From positions 6,253 through 39,119 of the forward strand of contig JALHOQ010000007.1 of assembly GCA_022842925.1 (NCBI GenBank): DNA of 32,867 nucleotides, given 5' to 3'. The DNA is from Bdellovibrionales bacterium (GTDB lineage: Bacteria; Bdellovibrionota; Bdellovibrionia; Bdellovibrionales; UBA1609). A program made the position numbers and the translations under genes. The notes beneath the pieces are model-generated. The model worked only from the letters and a program-made list of their open reading frames with translations, was not told the origin of the DNA and did no database searches. This document shows positions 7,710-15,175 of the stretch, one piece after another. Positions within the stretch are counted from its first letter, which is position 1, and each line of letters starts with the position of its first letter.

Positions 7710-8030
7710 TTAATTGAAATGGCACATTTTGTTTACGCAGGTTCCGCGTGGAGACGGGCAGTCGCTACGGAATCGGCACTCGGTTCCGGTCAACTTGCAC
7801 TTTTCATTTAAACAGGAATTCTGCACCATGCAGTCCGTATCGTAGGTGCATTTCATGGGCTTGATGGCGGTCGGAGCCGTGGATTTGACTGACCCGGAGC
7901 CTTTCGTGGTGGAGGACTTCTCATGAGTTACGGATGCTGTGCCGTCTTGGCTTTCGCTAGGGACAGGTGCGGAACTCGAACATGCGGTGAGTGCAAAAAT
8001 CAGGGTCGCAAGGGCGAAATGGGATTTCAT
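7710..8030 (-). CDS. Small cysteine-rich lipoprotein
   Basis: 106 aa. I move the start from 8045 to ATG 8030, which has a GGAGG exactly 8 nt upstream (the track's first ATG is part of that site). The lipobox LIFALTAC gives a lipid-anchored Cys near residue 17, followed by a Ser/Thr-rich linker. The C-terminal half has two tandem Cys modules: C-x5-C-x5-C-x4-C and C-x5-C-x6-C-x4-C. They probably form four disulfides. Such modules are common in secreted proteins of Bdellovibrio-like and myxobacterial genomes but have no assigned function. Convergent with the preceding barrel gene (3 bp between stops). Confidence 0.8.
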   Translation of the reverse strand: MKSHFALATLIFALTACSSSAPVPSESQDGTASVTHEKSSTTKGSGSVKSTAPTAIKPMKCTYDTDCMVQNSCLNEKCKLTGTECRFRSDCPSPRGTCVNKMCHFN

Positions 8031-8066
8031 GCGGGTGGCCTCCATTGATGTAAAGTCAGTATAAAC

Positions 8067-8094
8067 AAAAAACCCCGCTTGCGGCGGGGTTTTT
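8067..8094 (-). terminator. Intrinsic terminator after the Lys-rich protein gene
   Basis: Stem AAAAACCCCGC/GCGGGGTTTTT with a 5-nt loop. The A-tract on one side and T-tract on the other make it able to work on both strands. On the minus strand it lies 32 bp after the Lys-rich gene stop and has a T6 tail. Confidence 0.85.
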
Positions 8095-8125
8095 AGCAGT
8101 CTTCAATGGAACGGTTCGAGTTCGA

Positions 8126-8590
8126 CTAGAAGTAACCTTCGTCGTCGTCGCTTCCCACTTCATCGTCCAAGTCATCGGCGTCGTCAAACGGCTCAACTTC
8201 AGTCTCGGCGAGGTTATCGTCTTCCACGGAATCCATATCGTCATCTCCGGCGACGGTTTCGGACATGCTCTCAAAATCCATGGTTTCCTCGGTCTGACCC
8301 ATGGTCGAGCCGAAGGCGCCACCCAAAGCTCCACCCACTGCCCCAGCGCCCAGAGAGGCGGCTGTCGAGGTTTTTGCTTTTTTGGGAGTCGGCGATTTTT
8401 TCGCGGCCTTTTTCGGAGCGGCTTTTTTGGTTGTCAGTTTCTTGCCGGTGACCTTTTTGGCCAACATTTTCTTGCCCGCTTTTTTAGCGGGCTTCGCGAT
8501 TTTCTTCGCGGCCTTTTTTGTGGTCTTTTTCGCGCCTTTTTTGGCGGTTTTCTTCATCGTCTTTTTCGCTTTTTTCTTAGCCTTAGCCAT
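8126..8590 (-). CDS. Histone H1-like Lys/Ala-rich protein with glycine-rich middle and acidic tail
   Basis: 154 aa from ATG 8590, chosen because GGGAG lies 8 nt upstream; the track start at 8641 adds 17 residues without a site. There are three parts. Residues ~1-73 are KKAxKK-type repeats with almost no hydrophobics, as in histone H1/Hc1-like nucleoid proteins. Residues ~75-100 form a Gly/Ala segment (LGAGAVGGALGGAFG). Residues ~103-154 are strongly acidic (DDDMDSVEDDN, DDADDLDDEVGSDDDEGYF). The basic part should bind DNA or RNA; the acidic tail may shield it or make it self-assemble (inference). The gene is monocistronic, with its own terminator, between flagellin and a lipoprotein. Confidence 0.8.
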   Translation of the reverse strand: MAKAKKKAKKTMKKTAKKGAKKTTKKAAKKIAKPAKKAGKKMLAKKVTGKKLTTKKAAPKKAAKKSPTPKKAKTSTAASLGAGAVGGALGGAFGSTMGQTEETMDFESMSETVAGDDDMDSVEDDNLAETEVEPFDDADDLDDEVGSDDDEGYF

Positions 8591-8711
8591 TCGAGAAACT
8601 CCCGTTTTTTTATTTCCTGCGATCAAAGTCGCGAGTACCACTCAGTTTTATGCCATTAAATTGTGGAGTGTGAAGGGGAAAGGCCCAATGGCGCATAGCA
8701 TTAGGTGGGGA

Positions 8712-8746
8712 GAAAAAGGAAACCCGGCTGAGAGGAGCCGGGTTTC
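8712..8746 (-). terminator. Intrinsic terminator of the flagellin gene
   Basis: An 11-bp perfect stem (GAAACCCGGCT/AGCCGGGTTTC) with a 6-nt loop lies 52 bp after the flagellin stop. On the minus strand it is followed by CCTTTTTCT. Confidence 0.85.
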
Positions 8747-8797
8747 AGAGTTAATTGAGGCCGAAGGTGAATCCAGCCTCAATCAAAATTTATGCTA

Positions 8798-9631
8798 TTA
8801 ACCGATCAATTTGAGGGCGACCGAGCTCGTCTGATTGGCCTGCGCCAGGGCGGCGGTCGAAGCCTGGAGCATGATCGTATTACGCGTCAGCTCCGAGGAC
8901 GAGTTGGCCATGTCCGTGTCCCGGATACGGCTATTGGCGGCAGCCATATTCTCTTCGAAGACACCGAGGTTTTGCACGGTCGAGAGCAAGCGGTTTTGGA
9001 GGGCACCGAGATTGGCGCGCATTCCGTTCACTTTCTCTTGAGCGGCATCCAGAAGAGACAGGGATTCCTGAGCGCCGAGTTTCTCGTTGTAATCCATTCC
9101 AGAAAGGCCCAGAGCGTCCAAAGTGGCGACGTTCACCGAGGCATCAAAGCTGATGCGATCGTCGAATTCGTCATTGTAGATGCCGACTTGGAAGTCGAAG
9201 GTTGGAGTGGAGCCGTCGAGCAGCTTCGTCTTGCCCCAAGTGGTGGCCGAGGCGATACGTTGCATCTCGTTTTTCAACTGTTGAATTTCTTTGTCTACGA
9301 AACCGCGCTCGAGATTCGACACCGTGTCGGAAGCGGCCTGGATGCCCAGTTCGCGCATACGGACGATGATGTTGCCGATTTCGTTTAATCCACCCTCAGC
9401 GGTTTGCACCATCGAGATACCGTCGTTGGCGTTTCGGTTCGCCTGACGGGTCGAGCGGATTTGCCCCTTCAAATTTTCACTGATCGCGAGACCAGCGGCA
9501 TCGTCAGCGGCTTTGTTGATTCGTGAACCCGAAGCCAGCTTTGACAAGCTGTCTTGGATGTTCATTTGGCTGCCCAACAGATTTCTCTGAGCATTAACGG
9601 CAGCGATGTTTGTACTTACTCGCATTCCCAT
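8798..9631 (-). CDS. fliC: Flagellin
   Basis: Filament subunit exported by the flagellar type III system. The 277 residues contain the conserved N-terminal D0/D1 (MGMRVSTNIAAVNAQRNL, LASGSRINKAADDAAGLAIS) and C-terminal D1/D0 (RLLSTVQNLGVFEENMAAANSRI, then MLQASTAALAQANQ). Only a ~40-residue central insert is present, so the surface D2/D3 domains are essentially missing, as in Bdellovibrio-type flagellins. ATG 9631 has GGAGG at 9-nt spacing; a second ATG two codons in is less likely. That ribosome binding site is formed by codons of a tiny leader ORF. No convincing sigma-28 or sigma-54 promoter was recognised upstream. Single copy in this window. Confidence 0.97.
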   Translation of the reverse strand: MGMRVSTNIAAVNAQRNLLGSQMNIQDSLSKLASGSRINKAADDAAGLAISENLKGQIRSTRQANRNANDGISMVQTAEGGLNEIGNIIVRMRELGIQAASDTVSNLERGFVDKEIQQLKNEMQRIASATTWGKTKLLDGSTPTFDFQVGIYNDEFDDRISFDASVNVATLDALGLSGMDYNEKLGAQESLSLLDAAQEKVNGMRANLGALQNRLLSTVQNLGVFEENMAAANSRIRDTDMANSSSELTRNTIMLQASTAALAQANQTSSVALKLIG

Positions 9632-9636
9632 TGTAG

Positions 9637-9657
9637 TTATCCTCCATTAAATTTCAT
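9637..9657 (-). CDS. Six-codon leader ORF upstream of flagellin
   Basis: ATG AAA TTT AAT GGA GGA TAA encodes MKFNGG. It has an 8-nt perfect anti-SD match (AAGGAGGT, 9666-9673) 8 nt upstream, stronger than flagellin's own site. Its two GGA codons and stop are the flagellin ribosome binding site, and it ends 5 nt before the flagellin ATG. This geometry suggests translational coupling or a regulatory leader. Whether the peptide is made is unknown. Confidence 0.45.
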   Translation of the reverse strand: MKFNGG

Positions 9658-10060
9658 TTCGAATTACCTCCTTGTGTTTTTTCCCCGCGCAGTTATTTGC
9701 TTGAGGGTCCGGCATCCAGGCCGATTTTTTTAAGGGTACGTATAAAACTTACCTCTCACTCAGTTTTCCATGTACGACAAGTTCGTCGTCCTTGATCCTC
9801 CCTTTCATTCGAAGTGCTAGAGGTACCATGCTCTCTAGTCCGTTGTTGCATTCAGCTTTTTCCATCGTGAAGACAGGAACTGAATGTGTACTCCTGTTCT
9901 CACTCACGCATAACAGTTCGGGATCGGCATCGGATTCTTGACGGGGTTAAGGTCTAAATTGGACTTTGCTCGTGCAAGATTGGCCCTTAGGTGGAGTGCT
10001 CTTCGTCGAGAAAGGGATGAAGGTACTAGGGAGGTAAGTCGGGTCTGTTTAGCCGTTGAG
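9658..10060. other. Long intergenic stretch upstream of flagellin
   Basis: About 400 bp without a clear gene. It presumably carries the flagellin promoter, but no consensus element could be assigned. It contains the strong leader SD at 9666-9673, a short inverted repeat ACGAC/GTCGT near 9774-9789 and a CTAGAG/CTCTAG pair near 9817-9838. There is also a small minus-strand frame (9749-9907, 52 codons from GTG or 38 from ATG 9865) whose second half looks protein-like but has no ribosome binding site. The track ORFs here (9904-10152 -, 9938-10126 +) look like chance frames. Confidence 0.5.
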
Positions 10061-10990
10061 CTAGGTTTTCGCAGTGAAAAACTCGACGATCTTCTGGCGC
10101 ACCCACTCGGGCTCGTCTTCTTGTAAATGGTGCCCTCCGCCCTCATGAACATGGCTGTCCGAGGCTTGTAGAGCGGATTCCAGCTCGGCGATTACCTTTT
10201 TTGACACCAGTCTGTCGTGCGAACCCCACAGTAGGAGCACTTTAGTTTGGATGTGCTTGAGGTCGTGCGGCAGCCGTGGGTCGCGGATCGCCTCTGTGGC
10301 GCGCATGAAGGAGCGGACGGCGTCGGGCTGGCGGCCGTAGGTGCGGAAAGTCTCTTCGATCCGGACCTGGTCGACTCGATCTTTGCGCGAGACCGTGCGA
10401 CGGTGGGCCCAACGGATTGCGGTGCGGGTCAGGACCAAAGACGCCGCGCCGGATAGCCAAAGCCACTTCTGCAGATTGAAGGGTACGAGCCGTGGGCTTG
10501 TCGCGGGAGCGATCACTCCGACGCCCAGCACGCGTGATGGAAACGTGCGCGCCAGCCAAAGGGCGATGTTGCCGCCCATGGAGTTGCCGACCACGTAAGT
10601 CTGCCGGATGTTCATCTTGTCCAGGAACTCTTCCAGCCTTTCGCACTGGTCGTCGAGGCCGTAGGACGCGGATTTAGGTTTGGAGCTGCCGCCGAAACCG
10701 GGGAGATCCAGCGCCGTCACTTTAAAATTCTCAGCGAGCAGGGGAATCAGCCAACGCCAACAATATAGGTTGGCGCCAATTCCGTGCAGCAGGAGGAGAT
10801 GGGGGCCGCGGCCCGATTGGTGGTAGCGGATCAACCAGTCGCCGACCTGCGCGGAATCCGTGGTCAGTTCAAACGGCTTCAGCCGCCGCCGCGTCCACCA
10901 TCCCGCGAAAAGAGCGACGGCGAGAGTCAGAATGAAAAGTATCAGAATGATATGAACAAAGCTCGGTTCAAGAAACATTCCATCAATCAA
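10061..10990 (-). CDS. Membrane-anchored alpha/beta hydrolase
   Basis: 309 aa. An N-terminal transmembrane helix (FVHIILILFILTLAVALFAGWW) is followed by a basic stop, then an alpha/beta-hydrolase fold. The oxyanion HG motif is in LLLLHGIGAN, the nucleophile elbow is GNSMGG, the acid is the Asp in LLLWGSHDRLV and the catalytic His is in EGGGHHLQEDEP. The cap region is ~90 residues. These features fit an esterase/lipase-like or C-C hydrolase family member; the substrate cannot be told. It would be tethered to the inner membrane. ATG 10990 and ATG 10978 are both possible starts; neither has a strong site. Confidence 0.88.
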   Translation of the reverse strand: MIDGMFLEPSFVHIILILFILTLAVALFAGWWTRRRLKPFELTTDSAQVGDWLIRYHQSGRGPHLLLLHGIGANLYCWRWLIPLLAENFKVTALDLPGFGGSSKPKSASYGLDDQCERLEEFLDKMNIRQTYVVGNSMGGNIALWLARTFPSRVLGVGVIAPATSPRLVPFNLQKWLWLSGAASLVLTRTAIRWAHRRTVSRKDRVDQVRIEETFRTYGRQPDAVRSFMRATEAIRDPRLPHDLKHIQTKVLLLWGSHDRLVSKKVIAELESALQASDSHVHEGGGHHLQEDEPEWVRQKIVEFFTAKT

Positions 10991-11072
10991 GCCGCCATTT
11001 TGCCGAAGTGGTCAACAGGACATTGTCTTAAATTGAGCACATAGGACGTTTACCTATTTGCGGTAGAGTCAC

Positions 11073-11102
11073 AAGGGAACTTGGCCCACGCCAAGTTCCC
11101 TT
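11073..11102 (-). terminator. Perfect 12-bp hairpin after a small gene (terminator-like)
   Basis: AAGGGAACTTGG pairs with CCAAGTTCCCTT around a 6-nt loop, 9 bp past the stop of the 110-aa gene. There is no T-tract on the minus strand, so it may be a weak terminator or an RNA-stabilising 3' hairpin. Confidence 0.5.
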
Positions 11103-11110
11103 TGACCATT

Positions 11111-11443
11111 TTAGATCGGGGCTGTCTCCTCCCATGTTTGCTGCTCGTAGGGACCCATCATAAACTCGGCCCGCCAAATCCCATCGTGTTTGGCCAGAGT
11201 CATTAAGAAAATATCTCGTCGGCGTAGACAGAGCTTCACGTCCTGGGGGATGTGCACGGGCCGAAATATTTCATCGTTAAATAGATGAACCAATGTTATC
11301 GCATCGCGACCGATCGCCCCGACTTCGAACATTTCGGTCACTCGCTCAGTGCCGTCGGACTCGTCGATGTCGACTTCGCCAAAATGTTTGAAGACGCTGA
11401 TTTCTAGAGCCTCAAGCCGACTCTCATTGCTAATAAAATGCAT
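11111..11443 (-). CDS. Hypothetical cytoplasmic protein
   Basis: I choose ATG 11443 (110 aa) because AGGAGG lies 5 nt upstream. The track start at 11560 adds 39 residues with no usable site, although it would leave only a 10-bp gap to the gene before. The sequence is mixed alpha/beta (ISNESRLEALEISVFKHFGEVDID, VTEMFEVGAIGRDAITLVHLF, IFLMTLAKHDGIWRAEFMMGPYE), with no signal peptide, membrane segment or recognisable catalytic motif. I do not recognise the family. It follows the CxxC protein gene on the same strand and may be co-transcribed with it. Confidence 0.6.
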   Translation of the reverse strand: MHFISNESRLEALEISVFKHFGEVDIDESDGTERVTEMFEVGAIGRDAITLVHLFNDEIFRPVHIPQDVKLCLRRRDIFLMTLAKHDGIWRAEFMMGPYEQQTWEETAPI

Positions 11444-11570
11444 ATGGACCTCCTGGCGGAAGACCAATGCAAAGGTGGGCCAGTGAGTGAGCTGAAACGG
11501 GGCTACAATCGGTGATTTTTTAATCCGAAGATCGGACGACGGCGCGAATGATCCGTCCATTCCCTTTTAT

Positions 11571-11819
11571 CTAATCAATTTCCGAAAACCGGCAGAAGGC
11601 CACTCGCCCCAAAAGCTCATAGCTCTTCAATTGAACTTCGCGCAGGTGTTTGGAGGCGTCATAGCCGATCGTGCAAGTCTGCGTTCCGGGCGCGAAATGC
11701 GAGCATTGCTCGCAGGCATATATAATATCCAACTCCCTGAAATCCTTAGGATGAATAGGATCCATTATGACGCTTCGGCGCACGAGGGGTTTGGTTGGCT
11801 GTCGCATTGACTTTCCCAT
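11571..11819 (-). CDS. Small CxxC protein, probably metal-binding
   Basis: 82 aa from ATG 11819 (GAGG at 6-nt spacing). The track's TTG at 11858 and ATGs at 11810 and 11765 are alternatives. The conserved-looking part is the last ~60 residues: ACEQCSHF, then TCTIGY, HLREVQLKSYELLGRVAFCRFSEID. The four cysteines are spaced C-x2-C-x9-C-x26-C and could hold zinc or an iron-sulfur cluster. The gene is divergent from clpB with only 44 bp between the starts, so the two may share a control region. Function unknown; I believe related short proteins occur in other deltaproteobacteria-like genomes but cannot check. Confidence 0.65.
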   Translation of the reverse strand: MGKSMRQPTKPLVRRSVIMDPIHPKDFRELDIIYACEQCSHFAPGTQTCTIGYDASKHLREVQLKSYELLGRVAFCRFSEID

Positions 11820-11863
11820 AAAGGGCCTCAGATTTAATTCAGCTCCAACTGAGGTCAAGACAT

Positions 11864-14437
11864 ATGAGTGAAATCGATAAAATGACGCTAAAAAGTCAGG
11901 AAGCCATGCAAGCCGCGGCCGCCCTGGCGGAAAAACATAACAATTCGGCGGTGGAATCCGAGCACCTGATCGCCGAGATCCTTCGCCAAGCCGACGGAAT
12001 CGTGCCCCGGGTTTTGGACCGCATGCATATCCCCGTAAACCCGATCGTGCAGGACCTCGAACGGCGACTGCAAACTCTGCCTACCATAACGGGCAGTGGA
12101 GTTCGCCTGGTGCCGAGTGCAGGTTTACAAAAGCTCTTCCAAGACAGCGAAAGGGTTGCACGCGCTTTTGGTGACAGCTTTATTTCAACCGAGCACTTCC
12201 TGATAGCCGCCCTAAAAGGGGGAGCGCCGGAGATCCAGAAGATTTTTGAGAAAGCCCGGGTGAGCTTAAACTCATTTCAAACGGCCCTGCAGGAGATCCG
12301 CGGGAATAGCAAAGTCACCGACGACAATCCCGAAAACAAATTCGATGTTCTTAAAAAATATGCCCGCGATCTGACCGAACTCGCCGAGCAGGGAAAACTG
12401 GATCCCGTGGTCGGTCGTGAGGAAGAAATTCGCCGTGTGATTCAGGTCCTCAGCCGACGCACAAAGAACAATCCGGTCCTGATTGGGGAGCCCGGAGTTG
12501 GCAAAACCGCGATCGTGGAAGGTCTTGCCGTTCGCATCACCAATCGTGACGTGCCGGAGATTCTGCTCGGAAAAAAACTGATGGCGCTCGATCTGGGCTC
12601 CATGGTGGCCGGTTCCAAGTATCGCGGTGAGTTTGAAGATCGCCTAAAGGCTGTGATCAAAGAGGTCACGTCGAGCAATGGCGAAATCATTCTCTTTATC
12701 GACGAAATTCACACGCTAGTCGGCGCAGGTAAAACCGATGGCGCTATGGACGCGGGGCAAATTCTAAAACCCGCGCTTGCGCGAGGCGAACTGCGCTGTA
12801 TCGGCGCCACCACTCTCGACGAGTACCGCGAATATATCGAGAAGGACAAAGCCCTTGAGCGCCGCTTTCAAACCACACTGGTGGGCGAACCCAGTATCAA
12901 TGATGCCATCACCATTATGCGCGGTCTCAAAGAAAAATACGAAGTCCACCATGGCGTGCGCATCACGGACGCTGCCCTGGTTTCGGCGGTCAAACTTTCA
13001 CACCGCTACATCACCAACCGTTTTCTTCCCGATAAGGCCATTGATCTGATGGACGAAGCCGCGTCGAGATTGAGCATCGAGGCGAATAGCGTGCCCACGG
13101 TGATCGACGAAATCCAGCGCAAGGTCATGCAATTGCAAATCGAACGTGAAGCTCTACTAAAGGAAAAAGACCAGCATGCGCGCGAGCGACTCGCTCAAGT
13201 CGAAAAGGAAATCGACGATCTCGAAGGCAAGGGCAAGATTTTGCGCAAGCAGTGGGACGAAGAGAAGGGCGAGATCACGCAGCTCAAGCAGACCAAGCAG
13301 TCTCTCGAGAGCATGAAGGTGGAAATCGAGCGGGCCGAGCGCGAGGGCAACCTCGGTAAAGCGGCCGAGCTCAAATACGGAAAACTGCCGGAAACAGAGA
13401 AACGCCTGAGCACGCTTGAAGAGACCGTGCAAAAGCGCAAGAACCGGATGCTCAAAGAGGAAGTCGGTCCCGAAGAGATCGGCGAAGTTGTGGCCAAGTG
13501 GACCGGAATTCCGGTTCAGAAAATGCTCGAGAGCGAAACAGAGAAACTGCTCCGGCTCGAAGAACATCTGCGCCGCCGCGTAAAGGGGCAGTCGCACGCA
13601 CTCGAAGCCGTGTCCGACGCGATTCGCCGCGCACGCGCCGAGATTGCGGACCCCAATCGCCCCATAGGCAGCTTTATTTTCTTAGGTCCGACCGGAGTCG
13701 GCAAAACCGAAACCGCGAAGGCACTGGCGGAATTCCTGTTCGACACCGAGGAAGCCGTGCTCCGCATTGATATGAGCGAGTACATGGAGAAGCACTCCGT
13801 GAGCCGCTTGATTGGCGCGCCTCCCGGCTACGTGGGTTACGAGGAGGGCGGCCAGCTGACCGAACGCGTCCGCCGCCGGCCCTATAGCGTGGTGTTGCTC
13901 GATGAAATCGAGAAGGCCCATCCGGAAGTGTTCAACGTTCTATTGCAAGTTCTCGACGACGGTCGCCTGACCGACGGTCAGGGCCGTACCGTGGATTTTA
14001 AAAACTCGATTCTGATCATGACTTCGAACGTGGGTTCGCAAGCCATCATCGACGAGAAGATGTCGAAGATTCAGAAGGAAACGGCCGTAATGGACGCGCT
14101 TCGTTCGCACTTCCGCCCCGAGTTCCTGAATCGCATCGACGAGACCGTGATCTTCGATCCCTTAACCGAGGAGCAGCTACAGGATATCGTGCAGGTGCAA
14201 ATCGCGGCCGTAGAGCGGCGTCTGGCTGAGAAACGGATCAAACTCGATATTGCGAAAACCGCGGTCAAGTGGCTCGGTCATAAGGGCTTTGATCCGATTT
14301 ACGGTGCCCGGCCCCTAAAACGCGTGATCCAGCAGGAGTTACTCAATCCGCTGGCTAAGAAGATTCTGGATCACACGGTCAAACCCGGAGATACGGTTAA
14401 AGTTTCGCTCAAAGGCGAGAAGTTGGAGTTCGCCTAA
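11864..14437 (+). CDS. clpB: ATP-dependent disaggregase chaperone ClpB
   Basis: 857 aa, the normal ClpB length. Order: Clp N-domain (~1-150), first AAA+ with GEPGVGKTA near residue 208, coiled-coil middle domain (~412-540, rich in Lys/Glu heptads) that separates ClpB from ClpA/C, second AAA+ with GPTGVGKTE near 608, and the C-terminal D2-small domain ([11 protein letters not shown]). It unfolds aggregated proteins with DnaK. GAGGT lies 8 nt before the ATG. No CIRCE element or clear heat-shock promoter was seen in the short divergent gap, so heat control is not shown. Confidence 0.97.
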   Translation: MSEIDKMTLKSQEAMQAAAALAEKHNNSAVESEHLIAEILRQADGIVPRVLDRMHIPVNPIVQDLERRLQTLPTITGSGVRLVPSAGLQKLFQDSERVARAFGDSFISTEHFLIAALKGGAPEIQKIFEKARVSLNSFQTALQEIRGNSKVTDDNPENKFDVLKKYARDLTELAEQGKLDPVVGREEEIRRVIQVLSRRTKNNPVLIGEPGVGKTAIVEGLAVRITNRDVPEILLGKKLMALDLGSMVAGSKYRGEFEDRLKAVIKEVTSSNGEIILFIDEIHTLVGAGKTDGAMDAGQILKPALARGELRCIGATTLDEYREYIEKDKALERRFQTTLVGEPSINDAITIMRGLKEKYEVHHGVRITDAALVSAVKLSHRYITNRFLPDKAIDLMDEAASRLSIEANSVPTVIDEIQRKVMQLQIEREALLKEKDQHARERLAQVEKEIDDLEGKGKILRKQWDEEKGEITQLKQTKQSLESMKVEIERAEREGNLGKAAELKYGKLPETEKRLSTLEETVQKRKNRMLKEEVGPEEIGEVVAKWTGIPVQKMLESETEKLLRLEEHLRRRVKGQSHALEAVSDAIRRARAEIADPNRPIGSFIFLGPTGVGKTETAKALAEFLFDTEEAVLRIDMSEYMEKHSVSRLIGAPPGYVGYEEGGQLTERVRRRPYSVVLLDEIEKAHPEVFNVLLQVLDDGRLTDGQGRTVDFKNSILIMTSNVGSQAIIDEKMSKIQKETAVMDALRSHFRPEFLNRIDETVIFDPLTEEQLQDIVQVQIAAVERRLAEKRIKLDIAKTAVKWLGHKGFDPIYGARPLKRVIQQELLNPLAKKILDHTVKPGDTVKVSLKGEKLEFA

Positions 14438-14461
14438 AGCCTCAATTCAAACCCCGTTTAA

Positions 14462-14494
14462 AGCGGCCCTGATCGCCAAAAAAAAGGGGCCGCT
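14462..14494 (+). terminator. Terminator-like hairpin after clpB
   Basis: AGCGGCCC pairs with GGGCCGCT across a 17-nt A-rich loop, 24 bp after the clpB stop. No T-tract follows, so it is weak or only an RNA 3' structure. Confidence 0.35.
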
Positions 14495-14525
14495 AATGGC
14501 AAGAATTCTCTTTGATAACCCTTAC

Positions 14526-14554
14526 TTGACGCACACGAATACTGCGGATAGCGT
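14526..14554 (+). promoter_or_regulatory. Possible sigma-70 promoter for the rib-ntrYX-proS string
   Basis: TTGACG and TAGCGT are separated by 17 bp, 25 nt before the ribE start. The -35 is good and the -10 poor. No FMN riboswitch (RFN) sequence is visible in the 141-bp gap. Confidence 0.3.
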
Positions 14555-14578
14555 GCCGCTAATCTCGCAAAGGGTTGT

Positions 14579-15175
14579 ATGTTTTCCGGAATCGTTGAAG
14601 CTCACAGTTCCATCATGGATGTACAGGCGCGCCCTGGCCTGATGACTCTCACTGTAAAAAAGCCAATAGAATTCAACGATTTAAAGGTCGGCGACAGCAT
14701 CGCGGTGGATGGCGTGTGCCTCACCGTGGAGGCGTACGATAGCGCCTCAATGACCTTTTCACTCGGGCCTGAGACTTTGCGAATAACCGGCTGGACTCCG
14801 GAAGGGGTCTTAAATCGGGTTGTGAATCTCGAGCGTTCACTTCGCTTGATGGACCGTATTCATGGTCATCTCGTGACCGGCCATGTGGACATGAGTGCAC
14901 GTGTGGTCGTGGCGGAGAAGCAAGGAGAAAGCTTGAAGCTCGCGATCGAAATTCCCGAGGAATTCCGCCCCTATTTTTGGGCCAAGGGCAGCGTCGCCGT
15001 GAATGGCGTTAGCCTCACGATTAACCAAGTGACCGCCGACTTTTTTACGGTCGGATTAATTCCGGAGACATTAAAGCGCACGAATCTAAGCCAGTTGAAA
15101 GCGGGTGAACGGGTGAATCTGGAAATCGACAATATGGCGCGCGCTTTTGTGCGGCAGATGGAGCTCGAAGCATGA
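14579..15175 (+). CDS. ribE: Riboflavin synthase, alpha subunit
   Basis: 198 aa, normal length. Converts two 6,7-dimethyl-8-ribityllumazine molecules to riboflavin plus the pyrimidine precursor. It starts with the signature MFSGIVEA and contains two lumazine-binding repeats: GDSIAVDGVCLTV and GHLVTGHVD in the first, GSVAVNGVSLTIN and LKRTNL in the second. First gene of an eight-gene plus-strand string; its stop overlaps ribBX by 4 bp (ATGA). AAGGG lies 4 nt before the ATG. Confidence 0.96.
   Translation: MFSGIVEAHSSIMDVQARPGLMTLTVKKPIEFNDLKVGDSIAVDGVCLTVEAYDSASMTFSLGPETLRITGWTPEGVLNRVVNLERSLRLMDRIHGHLVTGHVDMSARVVVAEKQGESLKLAIEIPEEFRPYFWAKGSVAVNGVSLTINQVTADFFTVGLIPETLKRTNLSQLKAGERVNLEIDNMARAFVRQMELEA

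Noticed and set aside
8301-8801. 166-aa plus-strand ORF very rich in Phe/Ala, like a membrane protein
   Set aside because: It is the antisense of the AAG/AAA-rich Lys repeats, which read as TTT/CTT; the minus-strand gene has a ribosome binding site and terminator.
9700-9740. Possible plus-strand terminator CGGC-ATCCAG-GCCG followed by T7
   Set aside because: The stem is only 4 bp and no plus-strand gene precedes it.
10242-10646. 134-aa minus-strand ORF rich in Arg/Pro/His
   Set aside because: Shifted-frame shadow of the alpha/beta hydrolase.
11820-11863. CIRCE or heat-shock element before clpB
   Set aside because: No TTAGCACTC-type inverted repeat in the gap.
13157-13597. 146-aa minus-strand ORF rich in Leu/Phe
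   Set aside because: Antisense of the charged coiled-coil middle domain of ClpB.
14438-14578. FMN riboswitch expected before a rib operon
   Set aside because: The conserved RFN segments are not present in the 141-bp gap.
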